A stretch of 64,000 nt of DNA from Cryptosporangium aurantiacum (GTDB lineage Bacteria; Actinomycetota; Actinomycetes; Mycobacteriales; Cryptosporangiaceae). Position 1 is the first letter of the stretch; every line of letters starts with the position of its first letter. Shown one piece after another: positions 21,978-30,495 of the stretch. The notes beneath the pieces are model-generated. The model saw only the letters and a list, made by a program, of their open reading frames with translations, ran no database searches and was not told the origin of the DNA. The position numbers and the translations under genes were made by a program. The stretch spans positions 1 through 64,000 of the forward strand of contig NZ_FRCS01000021.1 in NCBI RefSeq assembly GCF_900143005.1, in the 5' to 3' direction.

Positions 21978-24143
21978 ATGATGAGTCGAATAGGTCAATT
22001 CTGTTTCCGATATCGTTTCTGGGTACTTGGCGGATGGCTGGTTCTCTTCGCGGGCGGTGTGCTGGCCGCGGGCCAGGTACTCGACAACATCGGTGCCGTC
22101 GAGCAGCGGTATGCGCCGGAGTCCGTCAAGGCGGGCCAGGTGCTCGACGCCGCGGGCGACCGCGGTGATCAGATCGTCGCCCTGTTCGAAGGGGTCGACC
22201 CGCGCTCACCGGACGTGCGCGACGCGGTGACCCGCGCGAGCGATGACGTGGCGCGGATCGACGGCGTCCGGGATGTGGACGAACCGGTCCTCGCCACCGA
22301 CAGCAGCGGGGTCGCGCTCCAGCTGACGCTGTCTCGGATGGACGACGACGACGTCGTTGTCGAGCAGGTGAGCGAGCGGCTGCGCCGTACGAGCGCGGAT
22401 GTTCCCGGCATGACCGTCCGAGTGGGCGGCAACGCCGTGCTCAACAACGACGTCGGCGAAGCCGTTCAGGGCGACCTGGCCAGGGCCGAAGTGACCTCGC
22501 TGCCGCTGATCGCGATCCTCCTGGTGCTCGTCTTCGGCGGGCTGATCATCGCCGGTGTACCGCTGCTGGCAACGCTGGCCAGCACGGCGGGCGCTTTCGC
22601 GGTGCTGTTCGGGTTCTCGCAGTTCGTGCAGCTCGACGGCAACGTCATCACGGTCGTGACACTGCTTTCGCTGGGCCTGTCGGTCGACTACGGCCTGCTG
22701 CTGGTCGCGCGTTACCGCGAGGAGCTGATCCCCGAGTACCGCGCCGCGTTGGCTGCGGGCAAGCAGCGGCCGGACCGGTCCGGCCGAGCCGCGGCGCTGC
22801 GCCGTGCGTGGGGCACCGCGGGCCGCACCGTCGTGTTCAGCTCGCTGACGATCGCAGCCGCGTTGAGCGGTCTGCTGCTGCTGAAGATCACCAGCCTGCA
22901 GGCGATGGCGGCTGCCGGGATCTCGGTGGCGCTGGTGGCGATGTTCACCGCCCTCACGTTCACGGCCGCGATGCTGGCCGCGGTCGGTCGGTGGGTCCGC
23001 CCGTCGCGGCGCACCCTGCGCCGGATCGCCGCGACGCCCGGCGAGGGCGAGGACGAGAGCGCCGACGACGCCGAACGTGGCTTCTTCGCGCGGCTGGCCG
23101 GTGCGACGCAGCGGCGGCCACTGCTGGTGATGCTCGGCACCGTCGTCGCGCTGATCGCGGCCGGTGCTCCGCTGCTGGGCGTCGTCGTCAAACAGCCTTT
23201 GCTCGAAGGGTTCCCGCGCGGCATCGAGTCGGTCGCGGTAGCGGACGACCTGTCCGCTCGTTACGGCCGTACCGTGCAGCCGGCGGTCACCGTCGTCGCC
23301 CGCACGTCGCCGGACGCCCTCGACGACTGGGCGGCCCGGTGGCGCACCGACCAGGAGGTCATCCGGGTCGAGCCCGCACGGGCGGCGGGACCGGACCTGT
23401 CGGTCGTGGTGCTCGCGGTGCGCGGCGACGCGCAGGGCGACGGTGCGCAGGACCTGGTCCGACGGCTACGGGCGGACCGCCCGGCGGGCGGGGAGTCCTG
23501 GGTCACCGGCAGCGCGGCTTCCCTCGTGGACACCCTGACCACGCTGCGCCAGAACATGCCGTGGGCGATCCTGCTCACTCTCGTCGCCATGAGCATTTTG
23601 CTTTTTTTGATGACCGGCTCGGTCGTGGTGCCGCTGCAGGCAATCGTGACGACGGTCGTGTCCCTCGGCGCGACGTTCGGAGTGCTGGTCGGCGTCTTTC
23701 AGCACGGCTGGCTCTCCGGCCTGCTGGACACCCGGACGGTCGGCGGCCTCAGCCCGTTCGTCATCGGGCTGGTTTTTGCGTTCGCCTTCGGCCTGTCGAT
23801 GGACTACCAGGTGTTCCTGCTGAGCCGGATCAAGGAGTACGTCGACGGCGGCGTGGACACCGCGACGGCGGTACGGCGTGGGCTGCAGCGAACCGGCCGC
23901 ATCATCACCTCGGCTGCGTTGCTGATGCTGGTCGTGTTCGGTTGCTTCGGAGCGGCCAAGGTCGGCGACATCGAGGTGATCGGCATCGGGCTGTTCGTCG
24001 CGGTCCTGGTCGACGTCACGATCGTGCGGTGCCTGCTGGTGCCCGCGACCATGAGCCTGCTGGGCGGGTCGAACTGGTGGGCGCCGAGGCGCCTGCGGAC
24101 GCTGCACACCCGCTACGGCCTGCGCGAAGCTTCGGGAGCGTGA
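21978..24143 (+). CDS. MMPL-family (RND) transporter
   Basis: A 721-residue MMPL exporter with the typical 12-helix plan: helix 1 (FWVLGGWLVLFAGGVLAAG), a periplasmic domain (to about residue 165), helices 2-6 (LPLIAILLVLVFGGLIIAGV to the DYGLLLVARYREEL signature), a second loop domain, and helices 8-12 with MDYQVFLLSRIKEY. Such pumps move lipids, siderophores or antibiotics using proton flux. The start is set at ATG 21978, just ahead of the conserved SRIGQF; longer frames run back toward the divergent kinase. The following ABC ATPase starts within or just after its stop, so the MMPL pump, ATPase and permease share an operon. Confidence 0.92.
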   Translation: MMSRIGQFCFRYRFWVLGGWLVLFAGGVLAAGQVLDNIGAVEQRYAPESVKAGQVLDAAGDRGDQIVALFEGVDPRSPDVRDAVTRASDDVARIDGVRDVDEPVLATDSSGVALQLTLSRMDDDDVVVEQVSERLRRTSADVPGMTVRVGGNAVLNNDVGEAVQGDLARAEVTSLPLIAILLVLVFGGLIIAGVPLLATLASTAGAFAVLFGFSQFVQLDGNVITVVTLLSLGLSVDYGLLLVARYREELIPEYRAALAAGKQRPDRSGRAAALRRAWGTAGRTVVFSSLTIAAALSGLLLLKITSLQAMAAAGISVALVAMFTALTFTAAMLAAVGRWVRPSRRTLRRIAATPGEGEDESADDAERGFFARLAGATQRRPLLVMLGTVVALIAAGAPLLGVVVKQPLLEGFPRGIESVAVADDLSARYGRTVQPAVTVVARTSPDALDDWAARWRTDQEVIRVEPARAAGPDLSVVVLAVRGDAQGDGAQDLVRRLRADRPAGGESWVTGSAASLVDTLTTLRQNMPWAILLTLVAMSILLFLMTGSVVVPLQAIVTTVVSLGATFGVLVGVFQHGWLSGLLDTRTVGGLSPFVIGLVFAFAFGLSMDYQVFLLSRIKEYVDGGVDTATAVRRGLQRTGRIITSAALLMLVVFGCFGAAKVGDIEVIGIGLFVAVLVDVTIVRCLLVPATMSLLGGSNWWAPRRLRTLHTRYGLREASGA

Positions 24144-24148
24144 TTCCG

Positions 24149-25027
24149 ATGCTGCTCGAACTCGCGAACGTCAGCAAGGTGTATCGGGGCGACCTGACCG
24201 CGGTCTCCGACGTGAGCATGAGCATCGGCCCAGGTGTCCTGGGATTGCTCGGCCCCAACGGAGCCGGCAAGTCGTCGCTGATGCGCATTCTGTCCACGGT
24301 GACCAGGCCCACGGGCGGGCGGGTCACCTGGAACGGCACCGACACCGCCGCCGACCCGGGGGAGCTGCGCCGGGTGCTCGGCTACCTGCCCCAGGACTTC
24401 GGGGTGTACCCGCACCTGACCGCGCGAGAGTTTCTGTCCTACCTCGCGGCCGTGAAGGGGCTTGGCCGCCGGTCGGCCCGGCAACGCATCGATGAGCTGC
24501 TCGATCTGCTGAACCTCACGGCGGCTGGCAAACGGCCGCTCGGCAAGTATTCGGGTGGGATGCGCCAGCGGGTCGGCATCGCGCAGGCGCTGCTCAACGA
24601 CCCGCAGGTGCTCATCGTTGACGAACCGACGGCCGGGCTCGACCCGGAGGAGCGCATCCGCATCCGCGACGTGCTCACCGACCTCTCGGCCGACCGGGTC
24701 GTGCTCCTGTCGACACACATCGTGTCCGATGTGGAAGCGGTCGCCGCCGACATCGCGATACTCGCGCAGGGGAGGCTGCGACGTCGGGGCCGCCCGGAGG
24801 ACCTGCTGAGTGATGTCCGCGGGCAGGTGTGGGAGACGTTGGTGAGCTCTGAGCGCCTCGCCACGTTCCGCGGTCAGCATCTGGTCAGCCGCGCTGTCCG
24901 CACGCCGGAGGGGACCAGGGCGCGGGTGTTGTCGGCGGAGCAGCCGACGCCGTCGGCCACTCCGGCGGAGCCGGACCTGGAAGACGCTTATCTGTGGGCG
25001 GTCCGCCCGATCCCGGTGGTGTCGTGA
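24149..25027 (+). CDS. ABC transporter ATP-binding protein
   Basis: A 292-residue ABC-2-type ATPase. Walker A is GPNGAGKSS (about residues 35-43), the signature YSGGMRQR is near 134, Walker B LIVDEPTAGLDP near 155, and the H-loop is in LSTHIVSD. The 70-residue C-terminal tail is variable. ATG 24149 is used; an in-frame GTG at 24140 overlaps the MMPL stop (GTGA) and is an alternative. Its own stop overlaps the permease start (TGATG). Together with the permease it forms an exporter, possibly working beside the MMPL pump encoded first in the operon. Confidence 0.93.
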   Translation: MLLELANVSKVYRGDLTAVSDVSMSIGPGVLGLLGPNGAGKSSLMRILSTVTRPTGGRVTWNGTDTAADPGELRRVLGYLPQDFGVYPHLTAREFLSYLAAVKGLGRRSARQRIDELLDLLNLTAAGKRPLGKYSGGMRQRVGIAQALLNDPQVLIVDEPTAGLDPEERIRIRDVLTDLSADRVVLLSTHIVSDVEAVAADIAILAQGRLRRRGRPEDLLSDVRGQVWETLVSSERLATFRGQHLVSRAVRTPEGTRARVLSAEQPTPSATPAEPDLEDAYLWAVRPIPVVS

Positions 25028-26730
25028 TGGGCGCGCTGTTCGCACTGGCCGTCGCGGACTTCCGCGATCGGGTTCGCCGTCCCGCGTTCGGGATGACGCT
25101 GCTGGCCACGCTCGTGTTCGCCTACCTCGCCGCGCCGCCTGCCGAGGCCGGCTACGCGCTGATGCAGGTCGGTGATTTCCGGGGCACCTACAACAGCGCC
25201 TACGTCGGAACCCTGCTGGCGGTGATGACGGGTGGCTGGCTGGCCGTCGCCGGGTTCTACGTCGTGAAGAACACGGTCAGCCGCGACGAGCAGACCGGCG
25301 TGGGTCAGATCCTCGCGGCCACACCGTTGACCTCCCGCACGTACCTGTTCGGCAAGTTTCTGAGCAACTTCCTGGTGCTCGCCTCGATGGCCGGCGTCGT
25401 CGCGGTCATGGCAGTGGTGACGCTGTGGGTGCGCGGGGAGGCGTCGAGCCTCGACCTCGTCGCGCTGTGGACGCCGTTCCTGCTGTTCCCGGTCTCGCTC
25501 ATCACGCTGGTGGCCGGCGCGGCGGTGCTGTTCGAGGCGGTGCCACGCCTGCGCGGTGGGTTCGGCAACCTGGTGTGGGGCGTCGCGGCCAGCATGCTCA
25601 CGATCGCCAGCCAGGTGCTGATGCGGTTCGCGCCCGGGCTCGGTTTCGACCCGTTGGGCCTCACCGCGGTGTCCGACGCGATGCGCCAGGACGTGCAGGC
25701 GCAACATCCGGGCGCCGAGGACGTATACCTGGTCATCGGCCTGGTCACCCGCAGTGAGCAGCCCGAACGGTTCACCTGGACGTCCGGGCTCGACATCGAC
25801 GCGGGGCTGCTCCTGCAGCCGCTCGTGCTCATCACGCTCGGTCTGGCGTTCGCGCTGGTGCCGGCGCTGTGGTTCGCCCGGTTCGACACCGCACGACGGC
25901 GGCCGGCCGCGGCGCCGGTGGGCCCGGTCGATGGCGCGGCAAGCGTCGCGGCGGGTGCGGACGCGCCGGCGGCGGGTGCGGGTGCGGGCGCGCGGGGTGC
26001 GGGTGCGCCGGGTGCGGGCGCGCCGGGTGCGGGCGCGCCGGCGGCGGACGCCGGAGGCGGGCCGGGACCCGACGCGGACCGGCACCCGGAAAGCGTGCGG
26101 GCCATGACCCCGGCGCAGCGCGGATGGCCGTTCGGTCGCCTGGTGATCGGCGAGCTGCGGGTGCTGCTCAGCCGGACGCCACGCGTGTGGACGATCGGCG
26201 TGCTCGGCCTGATCGTCGCCGGCGCCGTCGTCCCGCTCCTGGCGGCGACGACGATCCTGCTCGCGGTCGCCTGGCTCTGGCCGGTCCTGATCCTGTCGCG
26301 GGTCGGCACCCAGCAGTGCGAGCACGAGCTGACCCCGATCGTGGCCTCGACGCCTGCGCCGCTGCGGCGCCTGCTCGCGGAATGGACGACAGCGCTGCTG
26401 GTCACCGTCGTCGTCGGGATCGGACCGCTGATTCGCCTGTTGAGCATCGGCGACAACGCGGGCGCGGCGGCCTGGATGGGCGGCGCCGTGTTCATCCCCA
26501 CCCTCGCACTCGCCCTGGGCTCCCTGAGCCGCAGCCCGCGCACCTTTCAGGCCGTCTACCTGTTGCTCTGGATCGTCGTTTTCACCGGTGAGCGCCACCT
26601 CGACTTCATGGGTGTGCAGCGCGTCGACGGTGTGCCTGCGGGGCCTGCCCCGGTGGTGGTGCTCGGTGTGGCCGCCGTGCTCGAACTGACGGTTCTCGTC
26701 GTGCAGTACCTGCGGCACGTGCGCCGTTGA
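25027..26730 (+). CDS. ABC-2-type permease, two half-domains joined by low-complexity linker
   Basis: A 567-residue membrane protein. The first half (about residues 1-293) has six hydrophobic helices and the coupling motif TVSRDEQTGVGQILAATPLTSRTYLFGKFLSNFL. A Gly/Ala/Pro linker (about 294-360) contains repeated GAGAP units. The second half (about 365-567) again has helices and a similar motif, QQCEHELTPIVASTPAPLRRLLAEWTTALLV. It thus looks like two related permease units fused in one chain, matching the single ATPase gene upstream. It overlaps that gene by one base in TGATG. The substrate is unknown. The operon ends before the TetR gene. Confidence 0.85.
   Translation: MGALFALAVADFRDRVRRPAFGMTLLATLVFAYLAAPPAEAGYALMQVGDFRGTYNSAYVGTLLAVMTGGWLAVAGFYVVKNTVSRDEQTGVGQILAATPLTSRTYLFGKFLSNFLVLASMAGVVAVMAVVTLWVRGEASSLDLVALWTPFLLFPVSLITLVAGAAVLFEAVPRLRGGFGNLVWGVAASMLTIASQVLMRFAPGLGFDPLGLTAVSDAMRQDVQAQHPGAEDVYLVIGLVTRSEQPERFTWTSGLDIDAGLLLQPLVLITLGLAFALVPALWFARFDTARRRPAAAPVGPVDGAASVAAGADAPAAGAGAGARGAGAPGAGAPGAGAPAADAGGGPGPDADRHPESVRAMTPAQRGWPFGRLVIGELRVLLSRTPRVWTIGVLGLIVAGAVVPLLAATTILLAVAWLWPVLILSRVGTQQCEHELTPIVASTPAPLRRLLAEWTTALLVTVVVGIGPLIRLLSIGDNAGAAAWMGGAVFIPTLALALGSLSRSPRTFQAVYLLLWIVVFTGERHLDFMGVQRVDGVPAGPAPVVVLGVAAVLELTVLVVQYLRHVRR
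25981..26040 (+). repeat. 15-base tandem repeat in permease linker, 4 copies
   Basis: Four consecutive 15-base units (GGTGCGGGCGCGCCG and close variants at 25981, 25996, 26011 and 26026; the last two identical) encode the five-residue unit GAGAP (first copy GAGAR). The repeat lies in the cytoplasmic linker between the two permease halves and keeps frame, so it is tolerated as a flexible spacer. Confidence 0.85.
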
Positions 26731-26812
26731 GCCAGACGCGGCCGGATCCGGTTGGCTACTACGGTGACGGGACACAGGGCGCGGGGGAGTGGTGATCAAT
26801 GGAGATGCCGTC

Positions 26813-27403
26813 GTGGTGAGCCAGCGAGAGCGCAGCGAGCGCACGATCGCGGCGATCCTCGAGGCCGGACGGGCATTGATGCTCGAGGCCGGGTACGCCG
26901 GAGTGACGGTCGACGACGTCACGGCCCGGGCTCGCGTGGCCAAGGGCGCCTTCTACCACCACTTCTCCTCAAAACAGGCGCTGCTGGACGCGGTCGTCGA
27001 CCAGCTTCAGGGTGAGATCGCCGACGAGCTGCGGGCAGACCGGCGACCGGAGCCGTTGTCGAGCGACGACCTGGCCGCAGCGCTGGAGGGCTATCTGAGG
27101 CGGGCCGCCCACCCCACGCGGCGACGGCTGGTGCTCGTCGACGGTCCGAACGTTCTGGGCTGGGAGCGCTGGCGCGAGATCGATGACGCCCATTTCGCCG
27201 GCATGACGCGCGCCGCCCTCGAAGCCATCCTCCCGGTGGGGACCGACCAGGAGCGGGTGTCGGCGGCGACGCGGCTGCTGCTGGGTGCCGTGATGGAGGC
27301 CGCGCTGGCGATCGGGCGCGCACCGGACCCGGACCGCGCGGCACCCCGCTACGGCGAGGTGCTGCGCGATCTGCTGTCGGGACTCACTTCGCCTTCGGGG
27401 TAA
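26813..27403 (+). CDS. TetR-family regulator (SnoaL/acyl-CoA dehydrogenase unit)
   Basis: A 196-residue TetR regulator: DNA-binding domain near residues 5-50 (TIAAILEAGRALMLEAGYAGVTVDDVTARARVAKGAFYHHFSSKQAL) and a helical ligand domain. GTG 26813 is chosen because GGAG lies eight bases upstream; GTG 26789 is an alternative. Only four bases after its stop there is a perfect 17-base palindrome (27407-27423), in front of the SnoaL-like and acyl-CoA dehydrogenase genes. It probably represses those two genes. Confidence 0.9.
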   Translation: MVSQRERSERTIAAILEAGRALMLEAGYAGVTVDDVTARARVAKGAFYHHFSSKQALLDAVVDQLQGEIADELRADRRPEPLSSDDLAAALEGYLRRAAHPTRRRLVLVDGPNVLGWERWREIDDAHFAGMTRAALEAILPVGTDQERVSAATRLLLGAVMEAALAIGRAPDPDRAAPRYGEVLRDLLSGLTSPSG

Positions 27404-27406
27404 AAA

Positions 27407-27428
27407 ACCGACTCGGAGTCGGTATGCT
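27407..27428 (+). promoter_or_regulatory. TetR operator overlapping promoter
   Basis: ACCGACTC-G-GAGTCGGT (27407-27423) is a perfect 17-base palindrome. A TATGCT -10-like hexamer (27423-27428) overlaps its right end, so bound repressor would block the promoter of the gene at 27470. The TetR gene ends four bases upstream. Confidence 0.78.
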
Positions 27429-27469
27429 TCGTCGGACCCGGTCCACGACGCAAGTCCAGGAGGGTTCCG

Positions 27470-27916
27470 ATGTCCGAAGTGCTGGCTCAGACCGAGGCCA
27501 CCGTGCACCGGCAGGTGCTGCAGCAGGCGTTCGACCGCTATCACGCGGCCTGGGAGGCGAAGGATCCCGAGGCGATCGCGGCGCTCCACACCGAGGACTC
27601 CACGTTTGCCCTGCGCAGCGGCGGCGCCCGGGTGCAAGGCCGGGCAGCGCTGCGGCAGCACTTCGCACAGATTTTCCTGGAGTTTCCGAACTACCGCTCG
27701 GAGGTCGACCGGCTGCTGCTCGGCGACGGTCACTGGGTCCTGGAGTGGACGATGGCGATCGAACTGCCCGACGTTGACGGCGGTACTTTCACCGCCCGCA
27801 TCCCCCTGGTCGATGTGGTCGACGTCGACGAGTCCGGGCTGGTCACCCGCAAGGACGTCTGGGTCGACGGTGTGCAGCAAGCCGCCGCGTACCGTCGCGC
27901 GGGCCGCACGGCCTGA
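27470..27916 (+). CDS. SnoaL-like nuclear transport factor 2 family protein
   Basis: A 148-residue NTF2-like domain (RYHAAWEAKDPEAIAALHTEDSTFALRSGGARVQGRAALRQHF, then DVDGGTFTARIPLVDVVDVDESGLVTRKDVWVD). ATG 27470 follows CAGGAGGG. It heads a two-gene unit with an acyl-CoA dehydrogenase-like gene 41 bases downstream, behind a TetR operator. NTF2-like proteins in such units are often hydratases, isomerases or carriers for the same small molecule; the exact role is unknown. Confidence 0.87.
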   Translation: MSEVLAQTEATVHRQVLQQAFDRYHAAWEAKDPEAIAALHTEDSTFALRSGGARVQGRAALRQHFAQIFLEFPNYRSEVDRLLLGDGHWVLEWTMAIELPDVDGGTFTARIPLVDVVDVDESGLVTRKDVWVDGVQQAAAYRRAGRTA

Positions 27917-27956
27917 TCTATGGTCGAGCCCGGCCGACCGGTGGAGGAGCGGACCT

Positions 27957-28967
27957 GTGTCCCAGTCCATGCGCGACGCCCAGCACATCGCCGACCAGGT
28001 CCTGTTCCCCGCGGCGATCGAGGTCGACCGGGCAGAACGCGTCCCGGAAACTCATCTGGAGCTCATTGCGGCAAAGGGCTTCTTCGGACTCGCGGCGCCG
28101 GAGGAGCTGACCACTCTTGACCTGCCGGACTACCCGGCGGTGCAGCGGGTGGTCGAGTTGCTCGCCGGTGGGTGTCTCACCACGGCCTTCGTCTGGGTGC
28201 AACATCACGGCGCGATGTCGGCGGTCGGGCAGACCAGCAACGAGGCCGTCCGCGCGGAGTACCTCGCACCGCTCGCCGCGGGTACCCGGCGGGCAGGCAT
28301 GGCGATCGGCGCGGCCGCACGTCCCGGTCCGCCGATGCTGCGCGCCACCGGCGTTCCTGGCGGGTGGCGGTTCAACGGCACCGCGCCGTGGGTGACCGGT
28401 TGGGACATGATCGACACGCTGTACGTCGCGGCCCGTCAGGATGACGATCTTCTGGTGTGGGCGCTCGTGGACCCGACGGAGGGCGCCTCGATGAGCGTCC
28501 GGCCGCTGGAGATGATCGCAGTGCAGGCCAGCCGGACCGTGACGCTGGAGTTCCACGACCACTTCGTGCCCGCCGACCGGGTCACCGCCGTCCAACCGAG
28601 GTCGGAGTACCTGGAGGGTGACGCCGAGTCGCTGCGGTTCACCGGATCCCTCGCCCGCGGGGTGGCCGACCGCGCGATCAGGCTCATGGGTGAGGACGGC
28701 GCGGCACTCTCCGCCGAGCTGGCTGCCGTCCGCGACCGGCTGCAGCAGGCGGCGCCGCAGGACGTCCCGGCCGGGCGGGCGGTCAGCTCCGAGTTCGCGC
28801 TGCGCGCCGCGGCGGCACTCTTCGTCCAGCAGGGCAGCAGTTCGGTGCTGGTCGACAGCCATCCGCAGCGGCTGCTGCGCGAAGCGGCGTTCCTGCTCAA
28901 CTTCGGCACCCGGCCGGCGATCCGGCAGGCCCTGCTGGATCGGCTCACCACGGCTAAAAACCGCTGA
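27957..28967 (+). CDS. Acyl-CoA dehydrogenase-like flavoprotein
   Basis: A 336-residue protein, shorter than the usual 380. It has the N-terminal helical domain (ELIAAKGFFGLAAPEELTTLDLPDYPAVQRVVELLAGG), the middle beta domain (FNGTAPWVTGWDMIDTLYVAAR... TVTLEFHDHFVPADRV) and a C-terminal helical bundle. The canonical catalytic Glu region of beta-oxidation enzymes is not evident, and the end (SHPQRLLREAAFLLNFGTRPAIRQALL) is closer to HpaA/DszC-like flavin monooxygenase relatives. It may be an oxygenase or dehydrogenase of a non-standard substrate. GTG 27957 has GGAGGAG upstream. It is in the same unit as the SnoaL-like gene and is probably repressed by the neighbouring TetR. Confidence 0.82.
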   Translation: MSQSMRDAQHIADQVLFPAAIEVDRAERVPETHLELIAAKGFFGLAAPEELTTLDLPDYPAVQRVVELLAGGCLTTAFVWVQHHGAMSAVGQTSNEAVRAEYLAPLAAGTRRAGMAIGAAARPGPPMLRATGVPGGWRFNGTAPWVTGWDMIDTLYVAARQDDDLLVWALVDPTEGASMSVRPLEMIAVQASRTVTLEFHDHFVPADRVTAVQPRSEYLEGDAESLRFTGSLARGVADRAIRLMGEDGAALSAELAAVRDRLQQAAPQDVPAGRAVSSEFALRAAAALFVQQGSSSVLVDSHPQRLLREAAFLLNFGTRPAIRQALLDRLTTAKNR

Positions 28968-28988
28968 GACAACACCGAAGCGGAAGAA

Positions 28989-29077
28989 CACACCACTTCG
29001 GGTAGATGCTTCCAAACCGATTGCCTCTTCCGTACTCCTCAGTAACTCTGATGCCCGATCGCACACCACTTCAGGGG
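28989..29077 (+). repeat. Direct repeat upstream of lipoprotein gene
   Basis: CACACCACTTCGGG (28989-29002) recurs as CACACCACTTCAGG (29062-29075), 73 bases apart with one mismatch. The second copy ends at the ribosome-binding region of the gene at 29083. It may be a regulatory iteron or a duplicated leader; no protein can be named. Confidence 0.5.
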
Positions 29078-29082
29078 CGCGC

Positions 29083-30468
29083 ATGGGTATCTCTTTACGG
29101 ACGCGACGGCTCTCGGCAGCCGCACTAGCCGCCGTCCTCACGGTCGGCGTCCTCGCTGCCTGCGAGGTCGGACAGACCACAGACCTCGGCGTGATCAGGG
29201 CCGTGGATCCCGGCCACGGCAACACGCCCTACTACACGAATCGCGACGCAGGATTCAGCGCGCGGCTGACCGGCACGAACGCGTCCGGCCAGAGCGTCAC
29301 CCGGGATCTGTGGACGTTCGGCGACACGGACGCCTGGAACGCGAACACCGGCGCCAAGATGCAGTACTTCAAGACGAACACCGCGTCCCTCGTGCCACCG
29401 GTGACGCCCGGCTCGGTGCCGGCCGTGCCGCCGATGCCCGTCGAAGTGGCCTACGTCAACGGCGCTCCGGCGTACTTCACCGAATTCATCACCGACGGAG
29501 CACGGCCCGCCTGCCCACCGCCAAGCAACAAACCAGCCAACTACTACTACCAGGCGCGCTGGCCGAGCAGCGTGATCCGGCTGCCGGACTCCGACGCCCG
29601 GCGGGAGACCGCGGTCGTCTTCTATCAGGACTTCTGCGTCCACCTGCCGACGCAGGCCGACCCTGACCTCGAGTATCTGTTCAAGACCGGCGGTGCGGCG
29701 CAGTACGTCTGGGACGCGCACAGTCCGGACGCCTCGCCGCACGCCACCACGCTGGCCAACGCGCTGTTCCAGCCGGGGACGTGGCGGGACCACAGCTGGG
29801 CCGTGAACAAGCCCGGTTACACCTACGGCGCCGGCGCGTACCTGTCGGACGGGCCGAGCAGCAACCAGAAGTACCTCAACGTGCTGGCCTGCGGTCAGAA
29901 CTCCGACTGCACCCAGGCGCGCTTGCTGGTCGACTCGACGAACCTGTCCGGCTCGCTGACCCGAATCGCTACCGCCACCAACTGGAGCTACCGCACCGAG
30001 GGCGCGTCCTCGGCCAACACCGACGACGCCTGGCAGGCGCTGCCCAGCAGCGGATGTGCGCCGACGCCGTACGTCACCTGCGGCACGTTGCCGCTTCCCA
30101 AGCCAGTCATCAAGGCCAGCAGTGACCCCCTGACCCAGGTCTCCGGCTCACCGTCCGTTGCGCACATCGGTGGCTATCTGTTCGTCGCGTACGCGGTTTT
30201 CGCTGACGACGAGGTGGCCGCGGTCCGCCTCGCCGACAGCAGCGGCGTCTTCGACCCGGTGGCCGGTAGCGGCCTACTCCCGGCAGGGAAGTGCGCTTCC
30301 GGATGTTATGCGCCGGTGATCCATCCCGAGCTGAACACCAGTGACGGCAAGATCGCGTTCAGCTACGTCGCCAACGCCGGCGTCACACCGCCGGGCCAAA
30401 CGCCGGTCGCCACCATGCGGTTGGGCTGGACCTGCCTCGAGACGTTCGACACCGGAGCGCCGTGCTGA
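29083..30468 (+). CDS. Secreted lipoprotein of unknown function
   Basis: A 461-residue protein with a lipoprotein signal peptide: RTRRLSAAALAAVLTVG and a lipobox LAAC at about residues 24-27. The mature part is rich in Trp, Tyr, Asn and paired cysteines (GARPACPPP, DFCVHL, ACGQNSDCTQ, SSGCAPTPYVTCG, GKCASGCYAP, GWTCLE...APC), consistent with a disulfide-stabilised extracellular beta protein, perhaps a propeller (VAHIGGYLFVAYAVFADDEVAAVRL, KIAFSYVANAG). ATG 29083 is fixed by the signal peptide. It stands alone. I do not recognise the family. Confidence 0.78.
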   Translation: MGISLRTRRLSAAALAAVLTVGVLAACEVGQTTDLGVIRAVDPGHGNTPYYTNRDAGFSARLTGTNASGQSVTRDLWTFGDTDAWNANTGAKMQYFKTNTASLVPPVTPGSVPAVPPMPVEVAYVNGAPAYFTEFITDGARPACPPPSNKPANYYYQARWPSSVIRLPDSDARRETAVVFYQDFCVHLPTQADPDLEYLFKTGGAAQYVWDAHSPDASPHATTLANALFQPGTWRDHSWAVNKPGYTYGAGAYLSDGPSSNQKYLNVLACGQNSDCTQARLLVDSTNLSGSLTRIATATNWSYRTEGASSANTDDAWQALPSSGCAPTPYVTCGTLPLPKPVIKASSDPLTQVSGSPSVAHIGGYLFVAYAVFADDEVAAVRLADSSGVFDPVAGSGLLPAGKCASGCYAPVIHPELNTSDGKIAFSYVANAGVTPPGQTPVATMRLGWTCLETFDTGAPC

Positions 30469-30495
30469 CCTCCTCACTGGTCATCCGCTGCGGTA

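Noticed and set aside
25981-26040. Tandem repeats as a possible origin or iteron cluster
   Set aside because: They lie in frame inside a permease and encode a GAGAP linker; no replication genes are near.
24988-26943. A 651-codon minus-strand frame
   Set aside because: Antisense to the double ABC permease. The long product is Arg/Gln/His-rich, mirroring the permease linker repeats.
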